Assembly (NCBI GenBank): GCA_900752845.1
Contig: CAADWU010000071.1
Span: 1 to 15,437, forward strand
Direction: 5' to 3'
DNA: 15,437 nucleotides
Source of the DNA: Candidatus Gastranaerophilales bacterium
GTDB taxonomy: Bacteria; Cyanobacteriota; Vampirovibrionia; Gastranaerophilales; Gastranaerophilaceae
The notes beneath the pieces were generated by a model. It was not told the DNA's origin and searched no databases. It worked only from the letters and a program-made list of their open reading frames with translations. Position numbers and translations under genes: made by a program. Of this stretch, positions 4,728-13,640 are shown piece by piece (the stretch's first letter is position 1; each line of letters starts with the position of its first letter).

Positions 4728-5414
4728 ATGAAAATTTACGCTTTTACACTTGCTGAAGTCTTAGTCACACTCGGCATTATCGGAGTAGTTGCTGCATTAA
4801 CTATGCCGTCTTTAGTTGCTAACAAAAGGGCAAAAGAACTTGAAACTGCACTAAAAAAGAATGCATCTGTAATTCAACAGGCAATCTTAATGATAACTTA
4901 TGAAGACGGAAGTGAACCGACACCGTTAAATTTGCAGGGAGGTGAATTAAAAGGTAAAATTAAACCCCACTTAAATGTATTAAGAGATTGCGGCAGAGGA
5001 ACTACAGATTTAGGGGCTTGTGTCTCAAATACAGCTTATATACCTGATGCAAAAAATACTTATAAAAATTATACTAAATCTAATAATATAAATTACAGCT
5101 TCCTTGATGACGGTCAACTTCTTTTAACTGATGGAGCACTTTTGATGATTGAAAACAGCAATCCGGAGTTTAAGCAAGTTTTCATAACGGTAGACGTTAA
5201 CGGATACCTCAAACCTCCAAATGCATGGGGACATGATTTATTTACATTTGACCTTACTGAAAAAGGCAAAGTGCTTCCTATGGGCACAGAGGGTACTAAA
5301 TTTTCAAATGATGCACAATATTGTTCCAGAACTTCTAATAATAATTTGAACGGCATAGGCTGTACATACAAGGCATTAACTGAACCTGATTATTTTAAAA
5401 ACTTACCTAAATAA
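4728..5414 (+). CDS. Prepilin-like protein, second of two paralogues
   Basis: The protein is 228 aa. ATG 4728 has GGAGG (4717-4721) 6 bases upstream. The prepilin leader is only five residues (MKIYA), cut before Phe6, with Glu10 at +5 and the hydrophobic helix TLAEVLVTLGIIGVVAALTMP. Ala at -1 replaces the usual Gly, which prepilin peptidases generally tolerate. The globular part has cysteines in RDCGRGTTDLGACV, YCSR and GIGCTYK, matching those of the first paralogue. It also has the shared DDGQLLLTDGAL, DVNG....PN..G.D.F.F and PMGTEGTKF motifs and the ending PDYFKNLP. It is likely a surface or secretion-system pilin; no assembly ATPase, platform protein or peptidase gene is nearby. A bidirectional terminator follows. 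The DNA-level link to the XRE gene suggests regulated expression. Confidence 0.9.
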   Translation: MKIYAFTLAEVLVTLGIIGVVAALTMPSLVANKRAKELETALKKNASVIQQAILMITYEDGSEPTPLNLQGGELKGKIKPHLNVLRDCGRGTTDLGACVSNTAYIPDAKNTYKNYTKSNNINYSFLDDGQLLLTDGALLMIENSNPEFKQVFITVDVNGYLKPPNAWGHDLFTFDLTEKGKVLPMGTEGTKFSNDAQYCSRTSNNNLNGIGCTYKALTEPDYFKNLPK

Positions 5415-5437
5415 AAATCCTCATAATGAGGATTTTT
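5413..5437. terminator. Bidirectional terminator between the second prepilin gene and nadE
   Basis: AAAAATCCTC and GAGGATTTTT form a 10-bp stem with a 5-nt loop (ATAAT) and T-runs on both strands. It sits directly after the pilin stop (5412-5414) and directly after the convergent nadE stop (5441), so it can serve both genes. Confidence 0.85.
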
Positions 5438-5440
5438 TTA

Positions 5441-6844
5441 TTAATAAAATTTTTGTACTATCGGCAAATTTAAACCGTTACAGAATGAACGTTCCGTAAG
5501 CCTTACCCCCAAACAGCACTGGTGGCGTTTAAACTGCATTCTGTAAATCTTTTTTACAACTTCATCAACCAGAGATTTATCATATTTTGCGTAAATTTCT
5601 TCAAACGGTTTATTTTTTTCTGCATACATTTCTATAATATCATCAAGGACTTCGTATTCAGGCAGTCTGTCCTGATCTTTTTGTCCGGGATGAAGCTCTG
5701 CTGAAGGAGCCTTATCAATTATTGCCTGAGGAATAACTTCTTTATCCTTGTTAATATAGTTTGAAAGTTTATAAACGTTTGTTTTGGTTAAGTCACATAT
5801 AAGGTTATAGCCCCCTGCCAAATCTCCGTATAATGTTCCAAAACCCATAGCACTTTCAGATTTGTTTCCTGTAGAAAGAAGCAGGTAGTTATCTCTGTTT
5901 GAATAAAACATTAAAATCAAACCTCTTAAACGTGCCTGTAAATTTTCCTCAGCCAAATCATGTTCTCTTGAACGTTCACTCATAAAGTTATCAAATAAAG
6001 GTGTTATAGGCTCTGTTATAGTTTTCATACCTAAGTTTTCAGCAAGTTTTAAACTGTCAGTAACACTTCCTTCTGAAGAAAACATACTTGGCATTAAGAT
6101 ACCCAAAACATTTTCGGCACCCAATGCTTTTACGGCCAATGCAGCGGTAATTGCACTGTCAATACCACCTGACAAACCTAAAACAACTTTTTTAAATCCG
6201 GTATTTTCACAATATTCTTTTAAAGCAAAAGTTGTAACGGCAAGAACCTGAGCCTCCATAGGTTCATCAGTAAATTCTATAACTCGTGAAAAATCTACAT
6301 TATCAATATCTTCTTTGCATAAAGGCATTTGGAGAACAAGTTCATTGTCGGTGTTTTTGGCAAAGCTTCCGCCTGCATAAACGTTTTCATCAGCAATGCC
6401 GATTGCACTTATATAGACAAAATCTGTTTTTACTTCAATACTTTCAACAAATTCTTTATATGTATTCATCGCAAAATATCTGTTCTTTGCCAACACATAA
6501 AGGTCACATTCAACATCATCAAGAAAAGTATCTGAAACATATACTTTTTTATCGCAGATATCAAAAAATCCGTTTTCTGAAACCTCAATTTCACCGTTTC
6601 TGATAAGTATATCACCTATCAAAATATTTACAGGTAAATTCTTTTCAGCAATTTTTCGGTAGAATTCATCCTGGCATTCAATACATTTTTCATCAAACAC
6701 CAAATCCTTTCCACCTGTTTCTTCAACGTCAGCCTGAGGGAAAATTATTAAATCACAGTTTGATTTAACATTATCTATAATATTTTTATAATTAAATTCA
6801 AAATCTGCTGTTTTTAGTTTTATCTGCGCTAATGATATTTTCAT
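5441..6844 (-). CDS. nadE: NAD+ synthetase with a reduced, probably inactive, glutaminase domain
   Basis: The C-terminal half is a clear NAD synthetase, which amidates deamido-NAD+ using ATP. It has the PP-loop LGLSGGIDSAI (SGGIDS at 225-230), STGNKSESAMGFGTLYGD, AGGYNLICDLTKTNVYKL and PSAELHPGQKDQDRLPEY. The N-terminal ~185 residues align with the nitrilase-like glutaminase domain of glutamine-dependent NadE (MKISLAQI..., DLIIFPQ, later YAGGSFAKNTDNELVLQMP). That domain is normally ~270-300 residues, and the whole protein here is 467 aa against the usual 540-570+. The catalytic Glu of FPE is Gln37, and the segments that should carry the catalytic Lys and the Cys of the CED motif appear deleted around residues 99-115. 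The enzyme probably uses free ammonia. It is the last gene of the murC operon, 22 bases after ftsQ, with AGAGG before its ATG. Confidence 0.93.
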   Translation of the reverse strand: MKISLAQIKLKTADFEFNYKNIIDNVKSNCDLIIFPQADVEETGGKDLVFDEKCIECQDEFYRKIAEKNLPVNILIGDILIRNGEIEVSENGFFDICDKKVYVSDTFLDDVECDLYVLAKNRYFAMNTYKEFVESIEVKTDFVYISAIGIADENVYAGGSFAKNTDNELVLQMPLCKEDIDNVDFSRVIEFTDEPMEAQVLAVTTFALKEYCENTGFKKVVLGLSGGIDSAITAALAVKALGAENVLGILMPSMFSSEGSVTDSLKLAENLGMKTITEPITPLFDNFMSERSREHDLAEENLQARLRGLILMFYSNRDNYLLLSTGNKSESAMGFGTLYGDLAGGYNLICDLTKTNVYKLSNYINKDKEVIPQAIIDKAPSAELHPGQKDQDRLPEYEVLDDIIEMYAEKNKPFEEIYAKYDKSLVDEVVKKIYRMQFKRHQCCLGVRLTERSFCNGLNLPIVQKFY

Positions 6845-6866
6845 CGTAACCTCTTTTTATTTAATA

Positions 6867-7793
6867 CTACTGTAACTTCAAATAGTTAACTTTTTCCCAG
6901 CTCAAATCCAGATATTTTACCTTAGAATCCACAAGTTTTACCTGAGGTAAAATTGACGGAATTCTTTCGATACGCTTATAAACTGTATCATCAAGTTTTC
7001 CTAATCTTATATTAACTGTTTTTACTTTAACATATACATCATTAGGATTTCTGAAATCAACATATTCAACAGGTTCTTTAGAATATGTTTCAATATATTT
7101 AACAATTTTTTGAATTTGCTGGATTTTTGCCAAATCCCATTTGTGGTAATCATCACCTTTGTTACCGTAAGACAAAACAAGAATTGTTTTATATTCCTTG
7201 CTTAAAGGCATATATTCACGACCTATCAGTTTACCGTCTGTTGTAAAAAATGCAACAGGAGATACTTTTACATCAGGCGAAATAGTAATTGCAGGAATTC
7301 TTTCTCTGATAATTATTTGGATTCTTGCAGGAAATGCATACCTTCTGATATAAACATTTTCAATCGGAGGGAGCTGCATCAGTTCTTTTTTAATCTCATT
7401 TGTTCTTGCCATATAAACCGGTGCATCAGGCACGTTACTTCTTTTCAATAGAGCAAGAACTTTATGTGAAGGAACAATTTTATTATTAATAATTTCTACT
7501 GCACTTCCGCCGACATAGTTGAATGCATTCTTATCCATGTACCAGCCATGGCATCTTAAGGCATACCCCAACCCAAGCAGAAGGAATATTGAAATAAAAA
7601 ACCTCATAAAACCTCGAAAACGTTCCTGTTTCATACGTCCTTTTCTTATCAAACGTTCTCTGCGTTTTTTCTTCACAAGATGTTTTCCGTCAGGGATAGG
7701 CGGCTGCTGCAAGTCTACTTGTTCAACAACTTCGACACATTCTTCCCGAACATCAAATTCATCATTATTTATTTGATTTATTTCATCATCCAT
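6867..7793 (-). CDS. ftsQ: Cell division protein FtsQ/DivIB
   Basis: The 308-aa protein has the FtsQ plan: an acidic then basic cytoplasmic tail (1-60), one membrane helix at about 62-79 (FMRFFISIFLLLGLGYAL), an external POTRA domain (about 83-155, ending with the strand motif NVYIRRYAFPARIQIIIRERIPAI), and a beta domain (PVAFFTTDGKLIGRE...). FtsQ bridges early and late divisome proteins. Sequence conservation in this family is low, so the call rests on the domain order and on its place directly after ddl. Its ATG overlaps the ddl stop by one base (TAATG), implying translational coupling. The 60-residue cytoplasmic tail is rather long. ftsA and ftsZ do not follow; nadE does. Confidence 0.88.
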   Translation of the reverse strand: MDDEINQINNDEFDVREECVEVVEQVDLQQPPIPDGKHLVKKKRRERLIRKGRMKQERFRGFMRFFISIFLLLGLGYALRCHGWYMDKNAFNYVGGSAVEIINNKIVPSHKVLALLKRSNVPDAPVYMARTNEIKKELMQLPPIENVYIRRYAFPARIQIIIRERIPAITISPDVKVSPVAFFTTDGKLIGREYMPLSKEYKTILVLSYGNKGDDYHKWDLAKIQQIQKIVKYIETYSKEPVEYVDFRNPNDVYVKVKTVNIRLGKLDDTVYKRIERIPSILPQVKLVDSKVKYLDLSWEKVNYLKLQ

Positions 7794-8743
7794 TATTTAT
7801 TTAACCCTGCACTGTTTAAAATTAATAATACCAGATTATCGTAATCAATTCCCATAGCTGCGGCTTGAGCCGGCAAGTCACTGGTTTCTGTCATGCCGGG
7901 ACTTGTGTTAATTTCAAGAACATAAGGTACATCATCAACGATATGAAAATCAACTCTTGACACTCCAGAACAACCGGCTGCTTCAAAAGCTTTTAAGGCA
8001 ATCTTTTTGACTTTTTCAGTCATTTCTTTTGAAATCTCTGCCGGAAGAACAAATTCTGTCATACCTTTCGTATATTTGCATTCATAATCGTACCATTCAT
8101 GCTTAGGGCGCATTTCAAGGATTTCAGTAACTATACGTTCAGCACCGTCACCTATTACTCCCACAGTAGCGGCTTTCCCGACAAGATATTCTTCAATAAG
8201 CACGTCATCATTATATTTTATTGCATCTAAATAAGCGCTTTCCAATTCATCAGGAGAATTTACTTTTGTCATCCCAAAACTTGATCCTTCATTAACCGGT
8301 TTAGTAATCAACGGATAATTCAAAGTCTTTGTTTTTTCAACAACATCTTCACCTTTTTGCACAAAAACAGATTTTATCAAAGGAATATCTTTACAGGTAG
8401 AAAGAATTCGTTTTGTATATTCCTTATTCATGCAAACCGAACTTGACATTACGCCGCAGCCTGTATAAGGTATTTGAAGAATTTCTAACACTCCCTGTAT
8501 GCATCCGTCTTCACCGTATTTACCGTGCAAAGCATTATATGCATAATCATACTTGCCGTTTTTTAAAGTTTGCGCAATATTCTCATCAACAACAACTAAC
8601 TCCACATTTACATAGCCTAATCTTTTCAAAGCATCAAAGCAGCCTTTTCCGGATCTTTTTGATATTTCGGCTTCCGATGACATTCCGCCGGCAAGTACGG
8701 CAATTTTAGCACTCTTATCTATTTTTGATACAATATTTTGCAT
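7793..8743 (-). CDS. ddl: D-alanine--D-alanine ligase
   Basis: This 316-aa ATP-grasp ligase joins two D-Ala for the peptidoglycan stem peptide. Visible motifs are AGGMSSEAEIS (catalytic Glu at about 24), ALHGKYGEDGCIQGVLE, PYTGCGVMSSSVCMNK, PLITKPVNEGSSFG, LIEEYLVG, YDYECKYTKG (218-227) and the metal and substrate motif LEINTSPGMT. The YDYExKY signature is that of D-Ala-D-Ala rather than D-Ala-D-Lac ligases, so a vancomycin-sensitive precursor is predicted. The length is normal. The start lies inside the end of murB (25-base overlap) with GAGG about 6 bases upstream, and the stop overlaps the ftsQ start. Confidence 0.97.
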   Translation of the reverse strand: MQNIVSKIDKSAKIAVLAGGMSSEAEISKRSGKGCFDALKRLGYVNVELVVVDENIAQTLKNGKYDYAYNALHGKYGEDGCIQGVLEILQIPYTGCGVMSSSVCMNKEYTKRILSTCKDIPLIKSVFVQKGEDVVEKTKTLNYPLITKPVNEGSSFGMTKVNSPDELESAYLDAIKYNDDVLIEEYLVGKAATVGVIGDGAERIVTEILEMRPKHEWYDYECKYTKGMTEFVLPAEISKEMTEKVKKIALKAFEAAGCSGVSRVDFHIVDDVPYVLEINTSPGMTETSDLPAQAAAMGIDYDNLVLLILNSAGLNK

Positions 8744-9609
8744 ATCTCAACCTCTTCTTCATTATTTCCGCCCAAAAATCTTACCTCAGGCTTTAATTCA
8801 ATATTATACTTCTCTTTTACCCTTTTATGCATTTCAAACATTAATCTTAATACATCAAGTGATGTTGCAGAACCGTCATTAATTATAAAGTTTGCGTGGT
8901 TTTCCCAAACCCTTGCTCCGCCGCATACAAGCCCTTTTACATTTACACTTTCAAGCAATCTGCCTGCATAGTCACCCACAGGATTTCTAAATACACTTCC
9001 GCAATTAGGCAAAGTTAATGCAGGCTGTTTATTCTGTCTGAATGATAAATTCTCATTCATTTTTTCCTGAATTTTTTCTACAGTTTGCACTGTTAAAACA
9101 AATTCGGCTTCAAGTACAGAATAAGGCTTTCTTTGGCAAATTGATGTTCTGTAGCTGAATTCCATTTCATCCTTAGATAAATTTATAACACCTTTATCAG
9201 GACAGTATACTTTTGCCGTGCTTAAAACATCCGCAATCATCTGACCATGCGCACCGGCATTCATAAACACTTCACCGCCCACAGAACCCGGAAACGCAAT
9301 CATAAATTCAAGTCCGCTTAATCCGTTTTCACAAGCAAGTTTAGAAAGTTTAGTGCCACGCACACCTGCTCCTGCCACAATTTTATTTCCGTTTATTTTA
9401 ATATCATTTAATTTTGTTGTTGAAATAACAGCTCCATTGTAACCGAACGAAGAAACAAGAACATTTGAAAGATTGCCTACTACATAGGCATCAGGCTCTT
9501 TTTCAACGGCTGCAACAAATTCTTCTATACTTGCGGGAAAATACATTCTCGCAATTTCTCCGCCGATTTTCAAAGAAGTTGATTTTTGAATATTAAAATT
9601 AGTGTCCAA
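8719..9609 (-). CDS. murB: UDP-N-acetylenolpyruvoylglucosamine reductase MurB
   Basis: The 296-aa FAD enzyme reduces enolpyruvyl-UDP-GlcNAc to UDP-MurNAc. It shows the FAD-binding GNLSNVLVS (45-53), GLEFMIAFPGSVGGEVFMNAGAHG, SYRTS with Arg154, the catalytic Ser205 in NCGSVFRNP, GARVWENHANFIIN and Glu275 in KPEVRFLG. The start is a TTG: two stop codons lie immediately upstream in frame, GAGG precedes it by 9 bases, and the next Met (residue 22) would remove the conserved TSLKIGG region. It overlaps murC by 11 bases and ddl by 25 bases. Confidence 0.97.
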   Translation of the reverse strand: MDTNFNIQKSTSLKIGGEIARMYFPASIEEFVAAVEKEPDAYVVGNLSNVLVSSFGYNGAVISTTKLNDIKINGNKIVAGAGVRGTKLSKLACENGLSGLEFMIAFPGSVGGEVFMNAGAHGQMIADVLSTAKVYCPDKGVINLSKDEMEFSYRTSICQRKPYSVLEAEFVLTVQTVEKIQEKMNENLSFRQNKQPALTLPNCGSVFRNPVGDYAGRLLESVNVKGLVCGGARVWENHANFIINDGSATSLDVLRLMFEMHKRVKEKYNIELKPEVRFLGGNNEEEVEICKILYQK

Positions 9610-10969
9610 CGCTTATTACCTCATTATTAAGGTGAAGTAATTCTTTTCCTAAATTTGTAATTGTCCCTGCACCAAGTCCTATTACAACATCGTTTTCTTT
9701 TAAAGTCGGATAAAGTTTTTCTGCAACCTCTTTAATACTTCCTTTGATATATTCACAGTTAACATTTTCTGACAATTCTTTAACAAAATTTTCGGAATTT
9801 ATACCTTGAATTTCATCTTCTGATGCAGCATAAACATCTGTAACAACAACTCTGTCAACACCGCCAAAAGCATCAAGAAATTCATTCCATAAATTTTTAA
9901 GCCTTGTATATCTGTGCGGCTGAAAAACAGCAATAATATTTTTACCGCTCATGCCCTCTGCAGAAGAAAGCGTAGCTTTAATTTCGGTCGGGTGATGTGC
10001 GTAGTCATCAAATATTGTAACCCCGTTGAATTCGCAAACCTTTTGAAATCTTCTTCCCATACCTGAAAACGTAGCAAAATGCGGTTTAACAAGGTTTACG
10101 TCAACACCTGCCTGATGAAGACTTGCAAGAACTGACAATGCATTATAAACATTATGTTTTCCACGCAAGATTATTTTAATATCTGTTAAAAATTCACCTT
10201 TAAAGTAAATATCAAAAGAAGTATATTCAACACCGAACTCTATATTTTTTGCCGTATAATCAGCATCTGATAAACCAAAAGTCAAAACTTTATGGTTATG
10301 CAAACTCATTGCTGCTTTACAATCCTTGTTTACCAGTAAAACCGCATCATCTGACATATTTGAAATGAATTTTTCAAAAGTTTCCAATATTGATTTTAAA
10401 CCGTCTTTATAAAAATCAAGGTGATCAGCTTCCAAATTATTAACTACACATATATTAGGAGAATATTTAACTATTGTTCCGTCGCTTTCATCAAGTTCCG
10501 CCGCAAAGAATTTTCCATCCTGACAATGTGCATTACATCCTATTTCAGGAATTATTCCGCCTACAACATAAGAAGGTTTTAAGCCTGCCTTCTCCAAAAC
10601 ATACGAACAAAGGCCGCTGGTTGTGGTTTTACCATGAGTACCTGAAAATCCGAGAAAAAACTTTCCCCATTTAGAAATTTCAGCCAAAATATCTGAGCGA
10701 TGATATATTTTAAGTCCCAATTCTTTTGCTCTTACCATTTCCGGATTGTCTTCCCTGATAGCTGTACTTGCAACTACGATAGCATCTGACGGAACATTTT
10801 CCGCTTTCTGCCCGATATAAACAGTTGCGCCCAAATTTCTCAACTTATCAATATATTTACTGTCACAAATATCAGAGCCTGAAACTTCGCATCCGTTTTC
10901 CAACAAATACTTAGCCAAACCACTCATTCCCACACCGCCTATTGCGATAAAATAATATTTCTTATTCAA
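9599..10969 (-). CDS. murC: UDP-N-acetylmuramate--L-alanine ligase MurC
   Basis: The 456-aa Mur ligase adds L-Ala to UDP-MurNAc. It has the N-terminal Rossmann motif IGGVGMSGLA, the P-loop GTHGKTTT (110-117), ELDESDG, NNLEADHLD, and the C-terminal DDYAHHPTEI and QPHRYTR, all standard for MurC. The start is TTG 10969; an in-frame stop lies about six codons upstream with no ATG or GTG between, and an AGGGA lies about 10 bases before it. It is the first gene of murC-murB-ddl-ftsQ-nadE. Candidate TATAAT boxes lie at 10984-10989 and 11008-11013, and a palindrome at 11032-11044. Confidence 0.97.
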   Translation of the reverse strand: MNKKYYFIAIGGVGMSGLAKYLLENGCEVSGSDICDSKYIDKLRNLGATVYIGQKAENVPSDAIVVASTAIREDNPEMVRAKELGLKIYHRSDILAEISKWGKFFLGFSGTHGKTTTSGLCSYVLEKAGLKPSYVVGGIIPEIGCNAHCQDGKFFAAELDESDGTIVKYSPNICVVNNLEADHLDFYKDGLKSILETFEKFISNMSDDAVLLVNKDCKAAMSLHNHKVLTFGLSDADYTAKNIEFGVEYTSFDIYFKGEFLTDIKIILRGKHNVYNALSVLASLHQAGVDVNLVKPHFATFSGMGRRFQKVCEFNGVTIFDDYAHHPTEIKATLSSAEGMSGKNIIAVFQPHRYTRLKNLWNEFLDAFGGVDRVVVTDVYAASEDEIQGINSENFVKELSENVNCEYIKGSIKEVAEKLYPTLKENDVVIGLGAGTITNLGKELLHLNNEVISVGH

Positions 10970-10983
10970 AACTCTATCCCTAA

Positions 10984-11013
10984 ATTATATGTATTATCAA
11001 CAATTTTATTATA
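10984..11013 (-). promoter_or_regulatory. Two candidate -10 boxes for the murC operon
   Basis: The minus strand has a consensus TATAAT at 10984-10989 and another at 11008-11013. Neither has a good -35 at 16-18 bases. The upstream one gives a leader of about 33 nt that includes the AGGGA, so it is the more useful start. The palindrome at 11032-11044 lies where its -35 should be. Confidence 0.4.
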
Positions 11014-11031
11014 ATACAAAAAAAGTTTTGA

Positions 11032-11044
11032 GATTACTGTAATC
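11032..11044. promoter_or_regulatory. 13-base palindrome upstream of murC
   Basis: GATTAC-T-GTAATC is a perfect inverted repeat of 6-base half-sites around one central base. It covers the -35 position of the upstream murC -10 box and lies between that operon and the leuS terminator. The spacing suits a dimeric DNA-binding protein rather than an RNA hairpin. The regulator is unknown. Confidence 0.4.
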
Positions 11045-11071
11045 AATATAAATATACATTTTTTAGCAATT

Positions 11072-11100
11072 AAAAACCGCCTGAAATTTTCAGGCGGTTT
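11072..11100 (-). terminator. Rho-independent terminator of leuS
   Basis: AAACCGCCTGAA and TTCAGGCGGTTT form a 12-bp stem with a 3-nt loop. On the minus strand a T-run ends the 3' arm. It lies 18 bases after the leuS stop. Confidence 0.9.
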
Positions 11101-11118
11101 AAAAAATATATTTATTGT

Positions 11119-13602
11119 TTATTTTATAACAATGTTTACAAGTTTCTTTGGCACAACAATAGTTTTCACAATTGTCTTACCTTCTGTCAATTCTTTAACT
11201 TTAGGACTGTTAAGAGCTAACTCTTTCAATTCTTCCTGTGATGAAGCCTCATCAGCATCAATTTTATCTTTTACTTTGCCGTTAATTTGTACAACAAGAG
11301 TAATAGAACTTGCTTTAGCTAAATTTTCGTCCCATTCAGGCCATTGTTGTTCATGTATAGAACCTTCACCGCCCAAATCGTTCCAGGTTTCTTCTGTCAG
11401 GTGAACAGCAACAGGTGACATTAATTTTATAAGAGTAATGATTGCAAAACTCATAACTGATTTATCTTCGTCGTCAAGGTCATTCTTACCTGCCTTCCAA
11501 TCATAGATTGCATTGACAAGTTCTCTGTATTTTGAAATTACCGTATTAAATTGGAAATCATTAGAGATATCGTTCGTAATTCCCTTAATTGCCATATGAA
11601 CTACACGAAGTAAATCATCATTATCTTTTTTCTTTAATGAACCGGCAGTAAGCACAGGGTCGTTCAAAGAAATATCATCAGCGCAAGATGAGATTAATCT
11701 CCAAACACGGTTCAGGAACTTGTAACATCCTTCAACACCTGCATCTGACCAGTCAAAATCCCTTGCCGGAGGTGAATCTGACAGAATAAACAATCTTGCT
11801 GTATCAGCACCATAGTTTTCAAAGATTTCATCAGGGTCAACAGTGTTGCCTTTGGATTTAGACATTTTTGAACCGTCTTTTAAAACCATACCTTGTGTCA
11901 AAAGATTTTCAAATGGCTCATCAAAATCAAGAAGCCCCATATCTCTCAAAGCTTTTGTGAAAAATCTTGAATACAGCAAGTGCAAAATAGCGTGTTCAAT
12001 ACCGCCAACATACTGGTCTACAGGAAGCCATTTGTTTACTTTGTCTTTTGCAAACGGCATTTTATCGTTTTTCGCATCAGAATAACGCAAGTAATACCAG
12101 CTTGAGCAAACAAAAGTATCCATAGTATCAGTTTCACGTCTTGCAGGACCTCCACAGCAAGGACAGGTTGTTTCTATAAAACTTTTTGATGTAGTAATCG
12201 GAGATTTGCCTACAACACTGAAATCAACGTCTTTTGGAAGCAATACAGGAAGCTGGTCTTCAGGCACTGTTTGAATACCGCATTTTTCGCAATATACAAC
12301 AGGAATAGGAGCACCCCAGTATCTCTGACGGGACACAAGCCAATCACGAAGTCTGTATTGTGTTTTAAATTCACCAAAACCTTCTCTTACAGCTTTTTCT
12401 GTTATAGCTTTTTTCGCATCCGTATTTTTCATTCCGTTAAATTCATTGGAATTTACAAGAATACCTTCTTCCGTATAAGCTTCATCCTTGCAATCGGAAG
12501 GGTTATCAGGATTTTGGATAACAACTTTTATAGGAAGGTTATATTTTTTTGCAAAATCAAAGTCACGAGTATCGTGTGCAGGAACCGCCATTACAGCACC
12601 GGTACCGTATTCTGCAAGTGCATAATCCGCAGTCCATAGAGGGAATTTTTCACCGGTAAACGGATTTATACAGTGAGTACCGAGAGGCACGCCCGTTTTG
12701 ATACGGTCTGTTGAAAGTCTTTCAATTTCAGTCATCTTGCGAGCATTAGCTCTGTATGCTTCAACGGCTTCTTTATTTTCAGGCGTAGTAAGAAGTTCAA
12801 TATCCTTATATTCAGGTGCAACAACAAGATATGTAATTCCATGAACAGTATCAGGTCTTGTAGTGTAAACAGGGATATTTAAATCTTTTTCTACAACTTT
12901 AAATTCAAAAACAGCTCCTTGAGATTTGCCAATCCAGTTAGCCTGCATTGTTTTGACATTGTCGCCCCAACCGGGAAGTTTGTCTAAATCTTCAAGAAGA
13001 ACTTCTGCGTAATCAGTAATTTTTAAGAACCATTGAGATAAATATTTTTTCTCAACAACATGGTCGCATCTCCAGCATTTGCCGTCAATAACCTGTTCGT
13101 TAGCAAGCACCGTACCGCATTCTTCACACCAGTTAACAGCAGCTTCTTTTTTGTATGCCAGCCCTTTTTTATAAAGCTGTAAGAAAAGCCATTGTGTCCA
13201 TTTATAATAATCAGGTTTGCATGTTGTTACTTCTCTGTCCCAATCGTATGACAAACCTAACATTTTTAATTGTTTTGTCATATAAGCAATATTTTCAACA
13301 GTCCACTTTTCAGGATCTGCACCGTGCTTCATTGCAGCATTTTCGGCAGGCAACCCAAAACTGTCCCAACCCATAGGGTGAAGAACATTAAAGCCGTTCA
13401 TCTTTTTGAAACGTGCAATTACATCTGTTATAGTGTAATTTCTTACGTGTCCCATATGAAGTTTACCTGACGGATACGGGAACATTGACAGTGCAAAATA
13501 TTTTGGTTTGTCGCTGTCATCAGGAGTTTTGAAAGCTCCTGTTTCTTCCCAAATTTTTTGCCATTTTTTTTCTATTTCCTGCGGAAAATATGCATCTTTC
13601 AT
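11119..13602 (-). CDS. leuS: Leucyl-tRNA synthetase
   Basis: This 827-aa class I synthetase charges tRNA-Leu with leucine. It has the HIGH-type motif HMGH (49-52 in PSGKLHMGHVRNY), the KMSKS loop (579-583 in DGSKMSKSKGN), a CP1 editing domain in the middle (TTRPDTVHGITYLVVAPE, and GTGAVMAVPAHDTRDFDFA with its discriminating Asp), and RDWLVSRQRYWGAPIPV. Two Cys pairs, CEECG..CWRC and CEKCG..CPCCGG, suggest zinc-binding inserts. The length is slightly under the E. coli enzyme (860). ATG 13602 has AAGGAG 11 bases upstream. The upstream region is only 74 bases and holds no T-box. The gene is monocistronic, divergent from the 13677 gene, with its own terminator. Confidence 0.98.
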   Translation of the reverse strand: MKDAYFPQEIEKKWQKIWEETGAFKTPDDSDKPKYFALSMFPYPSGKLHMGHVRNYTITDVIARFKKMNGFNVLHPMGWDSFGLPAENAAMKHGADPEKWTVENIAYMTKQLKMLGLSYDWDREVTTCKPDYYKWTQWLFLQLYKKGLAYKKEAAVNWCEECGTVLANEQVIDGKCWRCDHVVEKKYLSQWFLKITDYAEVLLEDLDKLPGWGDNVKTMQANWIGKSQGAVFEFKVVEKDLNIPVYTTRPDTVHGITYLVVAPEYKDIELLTTPENKEAVEAYRANARKMTEIERLSTDRIKTGVPLGTHCINPFTGEKFPLWTADYALAEYGTGAVMAVPAHDTRDFDFAKKYNLPIKVVIQNPDNPSDCKDEAYTEEGILVNSNEFNGMKNTDAKKAITEKAVREGFGEFKTQYRLRDWLVSRQRYWGAPIPVVYCEKCGIQTVPEDQLPVLLPKDVDFSVVGKSPITTSKSFIETTCPCCGGPARRETDTMDTFVCSSWYYLRYSDAKNDKMPFAKDKVNKWLPVDQYVGGIEHAILHLLYSRFFTKALRDMGLLDFDEPFENLLTQGMVLKDGSKMSKSKGNTVDPDEIFENYGADTARLFILSDSPPARDFDWSDAGVEGCYKFLNRVWRLISSCADDISLNDPVLTAGSLKKKDNDDLLRVVHMAIKGITNDISNDFQFNTVISKYRELVNAIYDWKAGKNDLDDEDKSVMSFAIITLIKLMSPVAVHLTEETWNDLGGEGSIHEQQWPEWDENLAKASSITLVVQINGKVKDKIDADEASSQEELKELALNSPKVKELTEGKTIVKTIVVPKKLVNIVIK

Positions 13603-13640
13603 ATAATATATCTCTCCTTAGCTATTTTTATACAAAAATA

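Noticed and set aside
5114..5371. Minus-strand ORF inside the second prepilin gene
   Set aside because: Shadow frame of a well-supported gene, with no start signals.
12271..12639. Plus-strand ORF inside leuS
   Set aside because: Shadow frame; the leuS frame shows full family motifs here.
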